Below the pieces are notes generated by a model. That model was not told the DNA's origin. It did not search any database and saw nothing but the letters and a program-made list of their open reading frames with translations. Made by a program: the position numbers and the translations under genes. From contig OZ252227.1 of assembly GCA_965249175.1 (NCBI GenBank), positions 1,550,001-1,614,000 on the forward strand: a DNA stretch of 64,000 nt. The letters run 5' to 3'. Below are positions 1-6,848 of this stretch, piece after piece (position 1 is the first letter of the stretch; each line of letters starts with the position of its first letter). The DNA comes from CAZYFH01 sp965249175. Lineage in GTDB: Bacteria > Acidobacteriota > Vicinamibacteria > Vicinamibacterales > UBA8438.

Positions 1-20
1 TCTCCACGGCTCCCGATGGC

Positions 21-1301
21 TTACGCGGCCTGCTTCTTCGACGTCGTCGTGTCGATCTTCAGTTCTCGCTTCAATGCGGCCCGAAGCGTGGGAAGGTGGC
101 GGTAGCCCCTCACCCTTCGTAAGCGCGGTTCGATGTCCAGGAGGGCGGTCGCCAGCCAGCGGTGGCGTTGGCTCGAGCTCTGCCAGTGATCTACCTTCGC
201 GCAGCGTTCCTCGACCAGCGCATTGACCGACTCCAGACAGTTCGTCGTCTTCAGCGACCGGCCCAGCACTCCGTACACGCCCAATCGATGTCACGTCAGG
301 GTTTCGTCCAGGCCTTCCGCCAAGCTGTCAGCCGCCGACTGGTTCCGCTCGTCCAACTCGCCGTGGAGCGTCTCGAGCGCACCGAGGGCCTCGTCGTAGT
401 CCGGCCGGTTGTACGCTCGCTGGAGACGCTGACGCCACACCGCCTGCTCGTGCTTGGCCAGGTAGCTCACCACGTTCTCGCGCTTGTGCCACTGGCACCG
501 TTGGACCAGGGCCCGGCCCCGGAAGGCCTTCCGGACGGCCGTGCGGAGCCCCTTGCCGCCATTGAGGATGACCAGCACACCCTGGGAGAGGTCGAGGCCC
601 CGCTCGACCAACGACCGCAGGAACGGTGTGAGCACCGTCGCGTTCTCCGTGTCCGTTTCGACGAAGCCCAGGAAGCGTTTCTCCCCAGACAGCGTGATGC
701 CTAGCGCGATGACCATCGTCGCGTCAGCGAACGTCTTGCCGTCCAGGAACACGGCCACCACGTCCTCATCGGATAGGTCCCGCTCCTGGAACGCCCGTAG
801 CTGCGCCGCGCTGGCCTGGATGAACCCCCGGGACACCGTCGAACTCGACAGCCCGATCGCCCCGGGAATCGCCGCCGCGGCCGCCGCGTAGTTGCGGCAC
901 GAGATCCCGTAGAGCACCCGTCGCAGCAGCGCGTCGTCCACCTCGCGGTCGTCATGCAACGCCTCATACGACCGCAGCGGAATCTCGCTCCCTGCGAGGC
1001 GACGAATCCGGGGCACGCGAATCGGCACGCGCTGCCCCGCGAGACCCACCGTCCCAGGGTTACTGCCGTGACGGCGTCCACCGACCGACGCGTCCTTCCG
1101 GACGTAGCGCTCGCTCGCCAGCGCCGTCACCTCCTGGTCGAGCAACTCCTGCACATGCATCAGGCCCAGGGGAACCAGCGAGCGGATCAGCTCCACCTTC
1201 GCGTCCAGCTCCAGATCCGCGTAGGCCTCGCGGTGAATGATGTTGACCGAGCCCAGCTTGCGAACTTTCTTGCGCTTCCTGACAGCACGTAGGCCACTCA
1301 T
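21..1301 (-). pseudogene. IS256-family (mutator type) transposase, inactivated
   Basis: The frame encodes an IS256/mutator transposase of about 427 codons, the usual size. The first catalytic Asp is in FLDGKTF, the CxWHK motif reads CQWHKREN, and the C-terminal Glu lies in NCLESVN. Two lesions are visible. An in-frame TGA at 291-293 falls between ETLT and HRLGVYG, where relatives have Leu. The second catalytic Asp is Asn in ILNGGKGL (codon AAT, one transition from GAT). The start is placed at the ATG at 1301 because GAGAGGAG precedes it. The right end of the element probably lies in the AT-richer stretch at about 1350-1400; the left end is outside the window. Either lesion should abolish activity. 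Confidence 0.9.
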
Positions 1302-1470
1302 CGTGGCTCCTCTCTCTCGTGGGGTGATGTCCGTCTTTTGCAACGTCATCACACCACAGGGTCTGGAGCCGTTTCAATTTTCAACTAAGATTAGCTCACC
1401 CTCCCGCGCGCGGCTCATTCGAAAACGTTAGCGGGATCATCACGAATCACTGACACGATGAATTGCGACA

Positions 1471-1794
1471 TTGAGTGAAACGCTCGAACAGATACAGGCG
1501 CTGGTGGAGGGCGACAACATCCGCATCTCGCTCCACGGCTACGACGAACTGACCGACGACCGGATCAGCGTGCGAGAGATCGTGGGCGGGCTGAAGGACG
1601 CGATTCTGATCGAGGACTACCCGGACTACCCGAAACGGCCTTGCTGCCTCGTGCTGCAGCGTGATGGAGCGGAGCGGCCGATTCATGTAGTCTGGGGTAT
1701 CCCCGCGGGTCGAATCTCTCCGGCCGTCGTGATCACGGCATATCGACCCAATTCCGCGAAGTGGGACGAGTCGTGGCAGAGGAGGCGGACATGA
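1471..1794 (+). CDS. DUF4258 family small protein, possible toxin
   Basis: This 107-aa protein has the DUF4258 layout: an N-terminal helix, then ISLHGYDELTDDRIS, EIVGGL, YPDYPKRP and a C-terminal strand VITAYRP. The family is a small alpha/beta fold resembling RelE-like toxins, but its activity is poorly defined. The only usable start is TTG at 1471, as the nearby ATG at 1458 is out of frame and closes at once. Its TGA overlaps the ATG of the next gene (ATGA at 1791-1794), so the two are probably translated together. The pair sits between two dead transposon remnants, a typical setting for a toxin-antitoxin module. That role is inferred from size, overlap and context. Confidence 0.7.
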   Translation: MSETLEQIQALVEGDNIRISLHGYDELTDDRISVREIVGGLKDAILIEDYPDYPKRPCCLVLQRDGAERPIHVVWGIPAGRISPAVVITAYRPNSAKWDESWQRRRT

Positions 1795-2009
1795 GCGACC
1801 GATCGACGAAGAAGCTCGTGCGCGAAGGTGACTTTGTCGCCGAGGTGGACGTGCGCCTCATCGAAGACGAGAGCGACTGGTCGCCGTACCTGTCTCCTGA
1901 GGACGCGTTCAAACTGGACGATGTCCGAGACGCACTGCGGGCGGGGGACATAAAGCGGGCGGCCCAGCTCGCCGCCCGCCTCTACCGGCTCACGCCGGTG
2001 GAAGCTTGA
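1791..2009 (+). CDS. Small acidic protein, putative partner or antitoxin of DUF4258
   Basis: This is a 72-aa protein with a strong ribosome binding site (GGAGG at 1781-1785) inside the end of the upstream gene. The start at 1791 gives a 4-nt ATGA overlap. The N-terminal half is rich in charged residues and contains EVDVRLIEDESDW. The C-terminal half is probably helical, with SPEDAFKLDDVRDAL and DIKRAAQLAARLYRL. I know no named function for it. Small proteins of this kind often follow DUF4258 genes, so an antitoxin or cognate partner role is the best guess from context. No DNA-binding motif is evident. Confidence 0.65.
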   Translation: MSDRSTKKLVREGDFVAEVDVRLIEDESDWSPYLSPEDAFKLDDVRDALRAGDIKRAAQLAARLYRLTPVEA

Positions 2010-2079
2010 CCACGAAAATACGACGGCGTTCGATTGAACGGCCGGACACATCGTTGACACGGTGGTCCGGGGGCATCGT

Positions 2080-2298
2080 TTACACCTTCGGGTTCCTCAT
2101 CCGTCGTCCGAGCGCGCCCTCGACCTTGAGGAGGCGCTCGTCCATCTGGCCCAGTCTGACGGTGCTGTAGTAGACATCCCAGATCCCGTCATCGACTTCT
2201 CCGAGTCCAATGTACTGCCCTTCGAGCAAGTGGGACAGGGTCACTCGGCGACTCGCCCATCGGAATCCACCGTTGCGACTCATGAGGCGCGTTTCGAG
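2080..2298 (-). pseudogene. IS481/IS3-like transposase C-terminal remnant
   Basis: Reading leftward, the last 72 codons before the TAA at 2080-2082 resemble the C-terminal tail of integrase-core (rve) transposases, with SHLLEGQYIGL, DDGIWDVYY and LGQMDERLLKVEG followed by a basic end. The catalytic core is missing and the reading frame upstream of about 2298 has no similarity I recognise. Beyond the stop, two direct repeats (CATCGTTGACAC near 2048 and CATCGTTTACAC near 2074) look like the repeated ends of such elements. I read this as the decayed 3' end of an insertion sequence. Confidence 0.65.
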
Positions 2299-2412
2299 GC
2301 CGATCTGCGGTCGCAGCAACCCGCGAGTCTCGAAGAATCGACGCCTAACTACTGCCTTGCAGCCGGCGCCGGGCGCAGGCGTCGCTTCGGACAAGGGAGT
2401 CGGGCTTGCGGA

Positions 2413-2520
2413 CGGGCACATCCCGGAAGAAACCGTCTGCCTTTGGCGAGCGAAGCTCCGTGCCCGGCTTCTTGCACCAACAGCTACTTGAGCGAGCCGG
2501 TTTCTGGAGGGATGTGCCCG
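2413..2520. repeat. Imperfect inverted repeat, about 22 bp arms
   Basis: The arm at about 2413-2434 and the arm at about 2497-2520 are reverse complements apart from a short mismatch; both contain GGGCACATCCC and AGAAACCG. About 62 bp lie between them, without a convincing gene. It could be the ends of a small decayed mobile element or a large hairpin. The wider gap 2010-2583 otherwise holds only the transposase remnant. Confidence 0.5.
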
Positions 2521-2583
2521 GCAGGGAGCCCGGGGCACGGTCGCTGTGCAAGGACGCTTCCGGGCGTAGGCCGGGGACCAGTC

Positions 2584-3270
2584 TCAATCGAGGAGTGTGC
2601 GCGCCTTCTCGAAGACGTCGGCCAGCATCGTCGGTGTCAGCTTGCCGGTGTTGGTGTTCTGCTGGCTCGGGTGATACGAGGCGACGAGCGCCGGCGCGCG
2701 CGTGGAGGCGTCGGCGCCATCAAAGACGACGCCGTGGGCGAAGCGCGGCTTTGGCAGCGGCACGATCCCCCGCTCGGCCATGAGCCGCCAGTAGGCATCG
2801 AAGGCCACCTTGCCGAGCGCGACGACGACGCGCACGCGTGTCAGGAGGTCGAGCTCCGCTTCGAGGTGGGGTTGGCAGCTACGGATCTCCTTCGGGGTCG
2901 GCTTGTTTTCCGGTGGTGCGCAACGCACCACCGCGCTGATGTAGGCGTCGCTGAGCTTCAATCCGTCCTTGGCGTGCTGCGCGGTCGGGATGTTGGCGAA
3001 GCCGGCCCCGTGCATGGCGCGCATCAGAAAGTCCCCCGACCGATCGCCGGTAAAGACGCGTCCCGTGCGGTTGGCGCCATGCGCGGCGGGGGCCAGGCCG
3101 AGCACCAGCACTCGCGCTCGGCGATCTCCGAAGCCCGGCACAGGGCGACCCCAGTAGACGTCGTCGCGAAACGCCGCCCGCTTCTCGCGCGCGACGCGGG
3201 CGCAGTACGCACGCAGCCGCGGGCAGCGCTGGCACGAGACGATCTGCCGTTTGAGCGTCGATAGCGACAT
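2584..3270 (-). CDS. udgB: Uracil-DNA glycosylase, family 5 (UdgB-like)
   Basis: This 228-aa enzyme removes uracil and other deaminated bases from DNA. Family 5 is recognised by the first active-site motif GLAPAAHGANRTGRVFTGD, which lacks the catalytic Asp or Glu of other families, and by the late motif SYHPSQQNTNTG. Four cysteines for the 4Fe-4S cluster are visible: the N-terminal pair in SCQRCPRL and a pair around VRCAPPENKP and SCQPH. The start ATG at 3270 was preferred because residues upstream in the open frame are arginine/proline-rich and unlike the family. It ends only 14 bp after lipA on the same strand, so both are probably co-transcribed. Confidence 0.9.
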   Translation of the reverse strand: MSLSTLKRQIVSCQRCPRLRAYCARVAREKRAAFRDDVYWGRPVPGFGDRRARVLVLGLAPAAHGANRTGRVFTGDRSGDFLMRAMHGAGFANIPTAQHAKDGLKLSDAYISAVVRCAPPENKPTPKEIRSCQPHLEAELDLLTRVRVVVALGKVAFDAYWRLMAERGIVPLPKPRFAHGVVFDGADASTRAPALVASYHPSQQNTNTGKLTPTMLADVFEKARTLLD

Positions 3271-3284
3271 CGTGCTTGAGCGGG

Positions 3285-4229
3285 CTAGATGGAGGCGGTG
3301 TCGACGCGGTTGACGCCGGCAGCTTGGGCTTGTTCGTGGGCGTGATACGAGCTCCGCACGAGGGGGCCCGACTCGACGTGTCGAAAGCCCAGCTCGATGG
3401 CGTGCCGCCTGAGATCCGCGAACTCGTCCGGATGGTAGTACCGGGCCACCGGCAGGTGGACCGCGGACGGGCGGAGGTATTGCCCGATGGTGAGGATGTC
3501 GCACCCGACACGCCGCACATCCTCGAGCGTGCCGAGCAGCTCATCCCAGCGCTCGCCGAGTCCGACCATCACACCTGTCTTGGTCGGTACCGCGGGCGCG
3601 TAGCGGCGGGCCTCGGCGAGGAGCGCCAACGCGCGCGTATAGCGGCCGGCGGGACGCGCCGTTCGATACAGGCGTTCGACCGTCTCGACGTTGTGATTCA
3701 GCACGTCGGGCCGCGCGTCGAGCACGGTGCGCAGGTCCGTGTCGCGACCCGCGAAGTCTGGAATGAGCACCTCGATTCGGCACGTCGGCATGCGCCGCCG
3801 CACGCGCGTGATCGCGTCGGCGAACACCGAGGCGCCACCATCCGGCAGGTCGTCCCGATCGACGGAAGTGACGACGACGTAATCCAGCTGTAGTCGCGCG
3901 ACCGCGGTCGCAAGTCTCTCGGGCTCGTCGGTGTCGACGACGGCGGGTCGGCCGTGGACAACGTTGCAATACCCGCACGCGCGCGTGCAGACATCACCCA
4001 GGATCATGAACGTCGCGGTGCCGTGGTCCCAGCACTCGCCGATGTTCGGGCAGCCCGCCTCTTCGCACACAGTGTGGAGCTCGAGGTCGCACATCAGACG
4101 CTTCAACCGTCGGTACCCGGCACTGCCCGGTGCGCGTGCGCGGAGCCAGGGCGGCTTGGGCTGACGCGGTACCCCGCCGGCGCGTGCTTTTCTGCCCCGA
4201 ATGAGTGGCACGGGGACGGGTGCGGTCAT
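3285..4229 (-). CDS. lipA: Lipoyl synthase
   Basis: This 314-aa radical SAM enzyme inserts two sulfur atoms into protein-bound octanoyl groups to form lipoate, the cofactor of 2-oxoacid dehydrogenases and the glycine cleavage system. The auxiliary cluster motif CEEAGCPNIGEC (CX4CX5C) is near residue 55. The radical SAM motif CTRACGYC (CX3CX2C) is near residue 81. The C-terminal RSSYHA supplies the serine ligand. Length and motifs are standard. It starts 29 bp from the divergent hydrolase gene at 4259 and is followed by udgB. Confidence 0.96.
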   Translation of the reverse strand: MTAPVPVPLIRGRKARAGGVPRQPKPPWLRARAPGSAGYRRLKRLMCDLELHTVCEEAGCPNIGECWDHGTATFMILGDVCTRACGYCNVVHGRPAVVDTDEPERLATAVARLQLDYVVVTSVDRDDLPDGGASVFADAITRVRRRMPTCRIEVLIPDFAGRDTDLRTVLDARPDVLNHNVETVERLYRTARPAGRYTRALALLAEARRYAPAVPTKTGVMVGLGERWDELLGTLEDVRRVGCDILTIGQYLRPSAVHLPVARYYHPDEFADLRRHAIELGFRHVESGPLVRSSYHAHEQAQAAGVNRVDTASI

Positions 4230-4258
4230 GGACCGGACGATGTTATCGTCTCCCTTCC

Positions 4259-4969
4259 ATGTCGTCCAACGGGTCGCTGGCCATCACCTGGCTGGGTCAT
4301 AGCACGTTTCTTCTCAGGTCTCCGGGCGGCATGCGGCTCCTGTTCGATCCCTGGCTCGTCGACAACCCGGCCTGTCCCGAGGATTGGAAACGCGGGGTGC
4401 AGACCGACCTGGTATTGGTGACCCACGGCTACGCCGACCACTTCGCGGATGTCGAGTGGGTGGCGCGCGACACAGGCGCCGCCGTCGTGGCCATCGTGGA
4501 AATCTGCCGCTGGCTCGAAGCCCGCGGGGTGCGTGCGCTGCATCCGCTCAACTTGGGCGGCGCGGTCACCTTGCGCGGCATCGAGATCGTCATGGTGCGT
4601 GCCGATCACAGCAGCAGCTGGGACGATGGCGGTCGGGCGGTGTACATGGGTGAAGCGGCCGGGTTCGTCGTGCGGTTCGAAGATGGCCTGACGGTCTACT
4701 TCGGCGGTGACACAGCCGTCTTCGGCGACATGCGTCTCCTCGGCGAGCTGTATGCACCCGACATCGCGTTCCTGCCGATCGGTGATCGGTTCACGATGGG
4801 TCCCGAGGGGGCCGCGCGCGCGTGCGAGCTCATCGGCGCTCGTCAGGTCGTCCCGATGCACTACGGGACCTACCCGGCACTCACGGGCACCCCCTCGCGA
4901 CTGCGCGAGCTGGTCGAGCCGAACGGCGTGACCGTGCTCGAGTTGCGGCCCGGGGAGACGGCTGGATAG
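4259..4969 (+). CDS. Metal-dependent hydrolase, UPF0173-like metallo-beta-lactamase fold
   Basis: The 236-aa product follows the UPF0173 pattern: WLGHSTFLL, a Zn motif after VLVTHG, a later histidine in RADHSSSW, FGGDTAVFGDM, LPIGDRFTMGP and VPMHYGTYP. These are cytosolic hydrolases of mostly unknown substrate. The main metal motif is unusual. Where relatives have HGHGDH, this protein has HGYADH, so the second zinc-binding His is Tyr (codon TAC). The start ATG at 4259 is used because the extension upstream is unlike the family. A TATCGT hexamer 9 nt upstream may be a promoter for leaderless mRNA. Confidence 0.85.
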   Translation: MSSNGSLAITWLGHSTFLLRSPGGMRLLFDPWLVDNPACPEDWKRGVQTDLVLVTHGYADHFADVEWVARDTGAAVVAIVEICRWLEARGVRALHPLNLGGAVTLRGIEIVMVRADHSSSWDDGGRAVYMGEAAGFVVRFEDGLTVYFGGDTAVFGDMRLLGELYAPDIAFLPIGDRFTMGPEGAARACELIGARQVVPMHYGTYPALTGTPSRLRELVEPNGVTVLELRPGETAG

Positions 4970-5021
4970 CGCGCCACCCTTCATGTCGGCCCGCGGGGCA
5001 GCGCCGAACAACCGCGCGACC

Positions 5022-5027
5022 TATAAT
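5022..5027 (+). promoter_or_regulatory. -10 element TATAAT for a leaderless start
   Basis: A perfect TATAAT lies 6 nt before a GTG start at 5034, with no Shine-Dalgarno sequence between. The spacing places the transcription start at or next to the start codon. Confidence 0.6.
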
Positions 5028-5033
5028 GCGCCG

Positions 5034-5387
5034 GTGCCGGGCCGTCAGCGTCCACGCCGGACGTTTAGCCTCGCTGATGCCGAGCGGATGCTTCCGGACG
5101 TGCGAGCTCGGACCGAGCGGGCAGTCGATCGGGCGCACGGGCTGGCCGAAGAACTCGAGCAGCTGTCCGACACCGATCCTCGCCGGACCGCGATGCTCGA
5201 GACGCTGGATGGTGTCGTGACCTCGTGGTCGCGCGACCTCCGGACGATGGGCCTCGAGGTCAAGGGGTTGTGGCTGGTCGATTTCGATACTGGCGAGGGG
5301 TATTACTGCTGGAAGTATCCGGAGCCCGCTGTTCAGCACTATCACGGCTACGAAGACGGGTTCGCCGGACGAATGAAGGTGGTCTAG
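5034..5387 (+). CDS. DUF2203 family protein
   Basis: This 117-aa protein matches DUF2203, with an N-terminal FSLADAERMLPDVR, a helical middle, and the conserved C-terminal block GLEVKGLWLVDFDTG, YYCWKYPEP and HYHGYEDG. The family is cytosolic and has no assigned activity. The GTG at 5034 is chosen because TATAAT at 5022-5027 would give a leaderless transcript starting there and because family members begin close to this point. An ATG at 4983 in the same frame would add 17 residues upstream of the -10 element and is less likely. Confidence 0.8.
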   Translation: MPGRQRPRRTFSLADAERMLPDVRARTERAVDRAHGLAEELEQLSDTDPRRTAMLETLDGVVTSWSRDLRTMGLEVKGLWLVDFDTGEGYYCWKYPEPAVQHYHGYEDGFAGRMKVV

Positions 5388-5410
5388 ATGTGGCCCCTTG
5401 ATCGCCCGCT

Positions 5411-5464
5411 CGGCGCCCGTGTATTCTTCTGATAGTACGGCGCCCGTGTATTCTTCTGATAGTA
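5411..5464 (+). repeat. Perfect 27-bp tandem duplication upstream of ferredoxin
   Basis: Two identical 27-bp units occupy 5411-5437 and 5438-5464. Each contains GTGTATTCTTCTGATAGTA, with TATTCT as a possible -10 hexamer. The duplication lies directly before the ferredoxin ribosome binding site and may duplicate a promoter or operator. Confidence 0.85.
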
Positions 5465-5493
5465 CTAGGAACGATGGCGTAGCCGGAGGAGTT

Positions 5494-5757
5494 ATGGCGT
5501 ACACAATCGCGGAACCCTGTATTGGCACGAAGGACACTGCGTGTGTCGACGTGTGCCCGGTCGACTGCATCCATCCGCGGAAGGATGAAGACGAGTTCGA
5601 GGCGGAGACCAAGCTCTACATCCATCCGGAGGAATGCATCGACTGTGGCGCCTGCGTGCCAGCGTGTCCCGTCGAGGCGATCTTCGCCAACGATGAAGTC
5701 CCGGACCAATGGAAGAACTACATCGACATTGAGGTCCAGTGGTACGAAGGCAAATAG
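5494..5757 (+). CDS. Seven-iron type ferredoxin (two cluster-binding motifs)
   Basis: This 87-aa ferredoxin has a first cluster region CIGTKDTACVDVCPVDCI and a second complete 4Fe-4S motif CIDCGACVPACPVEAI. The first region has the wider spacing seen in 3Fe-4S/4Fe-4S ferredoxins of the FdxA type. The C-terminal tail IDIEVQWYEGK resembles that type as well. The start ATG at 5494 is preceded by GGAGGA at 5485-5490. It is 15 bp upstream of nuoB, so it may serve as the soluble electron carrier linked to the nuoB-nuoI module. The electron partner cannot be read from sequence. Confidence 0.9.
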   Translation: MAYTIAEPCIGTKDTACVDVCPVDCIHPRKDEDEFEAETKLYIHPEECIDCGACVPACPVEAIFANDEVPDQWKNYIDIEVQWYEGK

Positions 5758-5772
5758 GCTGACGGCACCGTT

Positions 5773-6309
5773 ATGGGGCTGATCGACCAACGCTTCGAAG
5801 ACAATTTCATCACGACCAACCTCGACCGCGTGCTCAACTGGGCGCGCCAGTCGTCCTTGTGGCCGATGGGGTTCGGGCTGGCGTGCTGCGCGATCGAGAT
5901 GATCGCGACGACCATGCCGCGCTACGACATCGCGCGCTTCGGCGCCGAGGTCTTTCGCGCGTCGCCGCGGCAGTCGGATCTGATGATCGTCGCCGGAACG
6001 GTGACGAAGAAGATGGCCCCGGTGCTGCGCCGGCTCTACGATCAGATGCCCGAGCCCAAGTGGGTGATCTCGATGGGGAGCTGCTCCAACGCGGGTGGTC
6101 CATTTCCGACCTACAGCGTGCTGCAGGGGGTCGACAAGATTGTGCCTGTGGACGTCTATGTCTCCGGCTGTCCACCGCGTCCGGAAGCGCTACTCTACGG
6201 GCTCATGCGACTGCAGGACAAGATCCGCAAGGAAAGCACCGTGCTGCGCAAGCGGCGGGTGATCATGGCGGGGCAGTCGGAGCCCATCCTGGTAGGGGAT
6301 CGCGGATAG
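5773..6309 (+). CDS. nuoB: NADH-quinone oxidoreductase subunit B
   Basis: This 178-aa subunit carries the terminal N2 4Fe-4S cluster of complex I. The cluster cysteines are visible in FGLACCAIEM, ISMGSCSNAGG and SGCPPRPEALL, and the length is normal. It sits between a ferredoxin and nuoI on the same strand. No other nuo genes are nearby, although nuoB normally belongs to a cluster of 11-14. The remaining subunits may be elsewhere, or this may be a separate small module that uses the ferredoxin. The sequence alone does not decide. Confidence 0.94.
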   Translation: MGLIDQRFEDNFITTNLDRVLNWARQSSLWPMGFGLACCAIEMIATTMPRYDIARFGAEVFRASPRQSDLMIVAGTVTKKMAPVLRRLYDQMPEPKWVISMGSCSNAGGPFPTYSVLQGVDKIVPVDVYVSGCPPRPEALLYGLMRLQDKIRKESTVLRKRRVIMAGQSEPILVGDRG

Positions 6310-6315
6310 ACTACC

Positions 6316-6786
6316 GTGCTGTTCCTGGGGAAGCTCTTCCGCACGGTCTTCCTGGTCGATCTCCTCAAGGGTCTGTGGGTCACGCTCAAGTACACGCCGC
6401 AACCCGCGTTCACCTTCCAGTATCCGGCCGAGCGTCGCCCGGTCGCCCCGCGGTTTCGCGGCGTTCTGCGTCTGCAGGTGGAGCCTGAAACCGGCGCGCA
6501 GACATGTATCGTCTGCGACCAGTGTGCGAAGGCGTGCCCGGACGATCTCATCAACCTGGGGGGGCACCGGGAGCCGGGGCACAAGATCAAGGTGCTCGAC
6601 TACTTCGACTTCAACTTGTCGCGGTGCAGCTTCTGCGGGCTTTGCGCGGAGGTCTGTCCGACCAAGCCGGTGAAGGCGCTCATCATGAGCGAGGACTACG
6701 AACTGGGCACCTACAGCCGGGGCGATCAGATCCTGCGTGTCGACGCCATGTACGACGGCGTCCCCATCGAGCGGTATACGCGGTAG
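6316..6786 (+). CDS. nuoI: NADH-quinone oxidoreductase subunit I (2x 4Fe-4S)
   Basis: The 156-aa protein has two four-cysteine motifs, CIVCDQCAKACPDD near residue 64 and CSFCGLCAEVCPTKP near residue 103, followed by the conserved LIMSEDYELGTYSR. It carries clusters N6a and N6b between the NADH module and NuoB in complex I. The start is GTG at 6316, 6 nt after the nuoB stop, which suggests translation coupled to nuoB. The N-terminus FLVDLLKGLWVTLKY is the usual membrane-edge helix. Only these two complex I subunits are present in the window. Confidence 0.93.
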   Translation: MLFLGKLFRTVFLVDLLKGLWVTLKYTPQPAFTFQYPAERRPVAPRFRGVLRLQVEPETGAQTCIVCDQCAKACPDDLINLGGHREPGHKIKVLDYFDFNLSRCSFCGLCAEVCPTKPVKALIMSEDYELGTYSRGDQILRVDAMYDGVPIERYTR

Positions 6787-6848
6787 CGCGGCACGCCAGC
6801 CGTGCTGGCGCCGGTCCAGGTGATGGGGTGGCTCCTAGGGAGGGTGTG

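Noticed and set aside
291..293. In-frame TGA in the IS256-type gene as a possible third selenocysteine site
   Set aside because: The position is Leu in relatives, the gene also lacks a catalytic Asp, and no hairpin at SECIS distance was seen. A nonsense mutation is simpler.
2062..3264. Long plus-strand open frame of about 400 codons
   Set aside because: It lies antisense to udgB with no family pattern; high GC creates long antisense frames.
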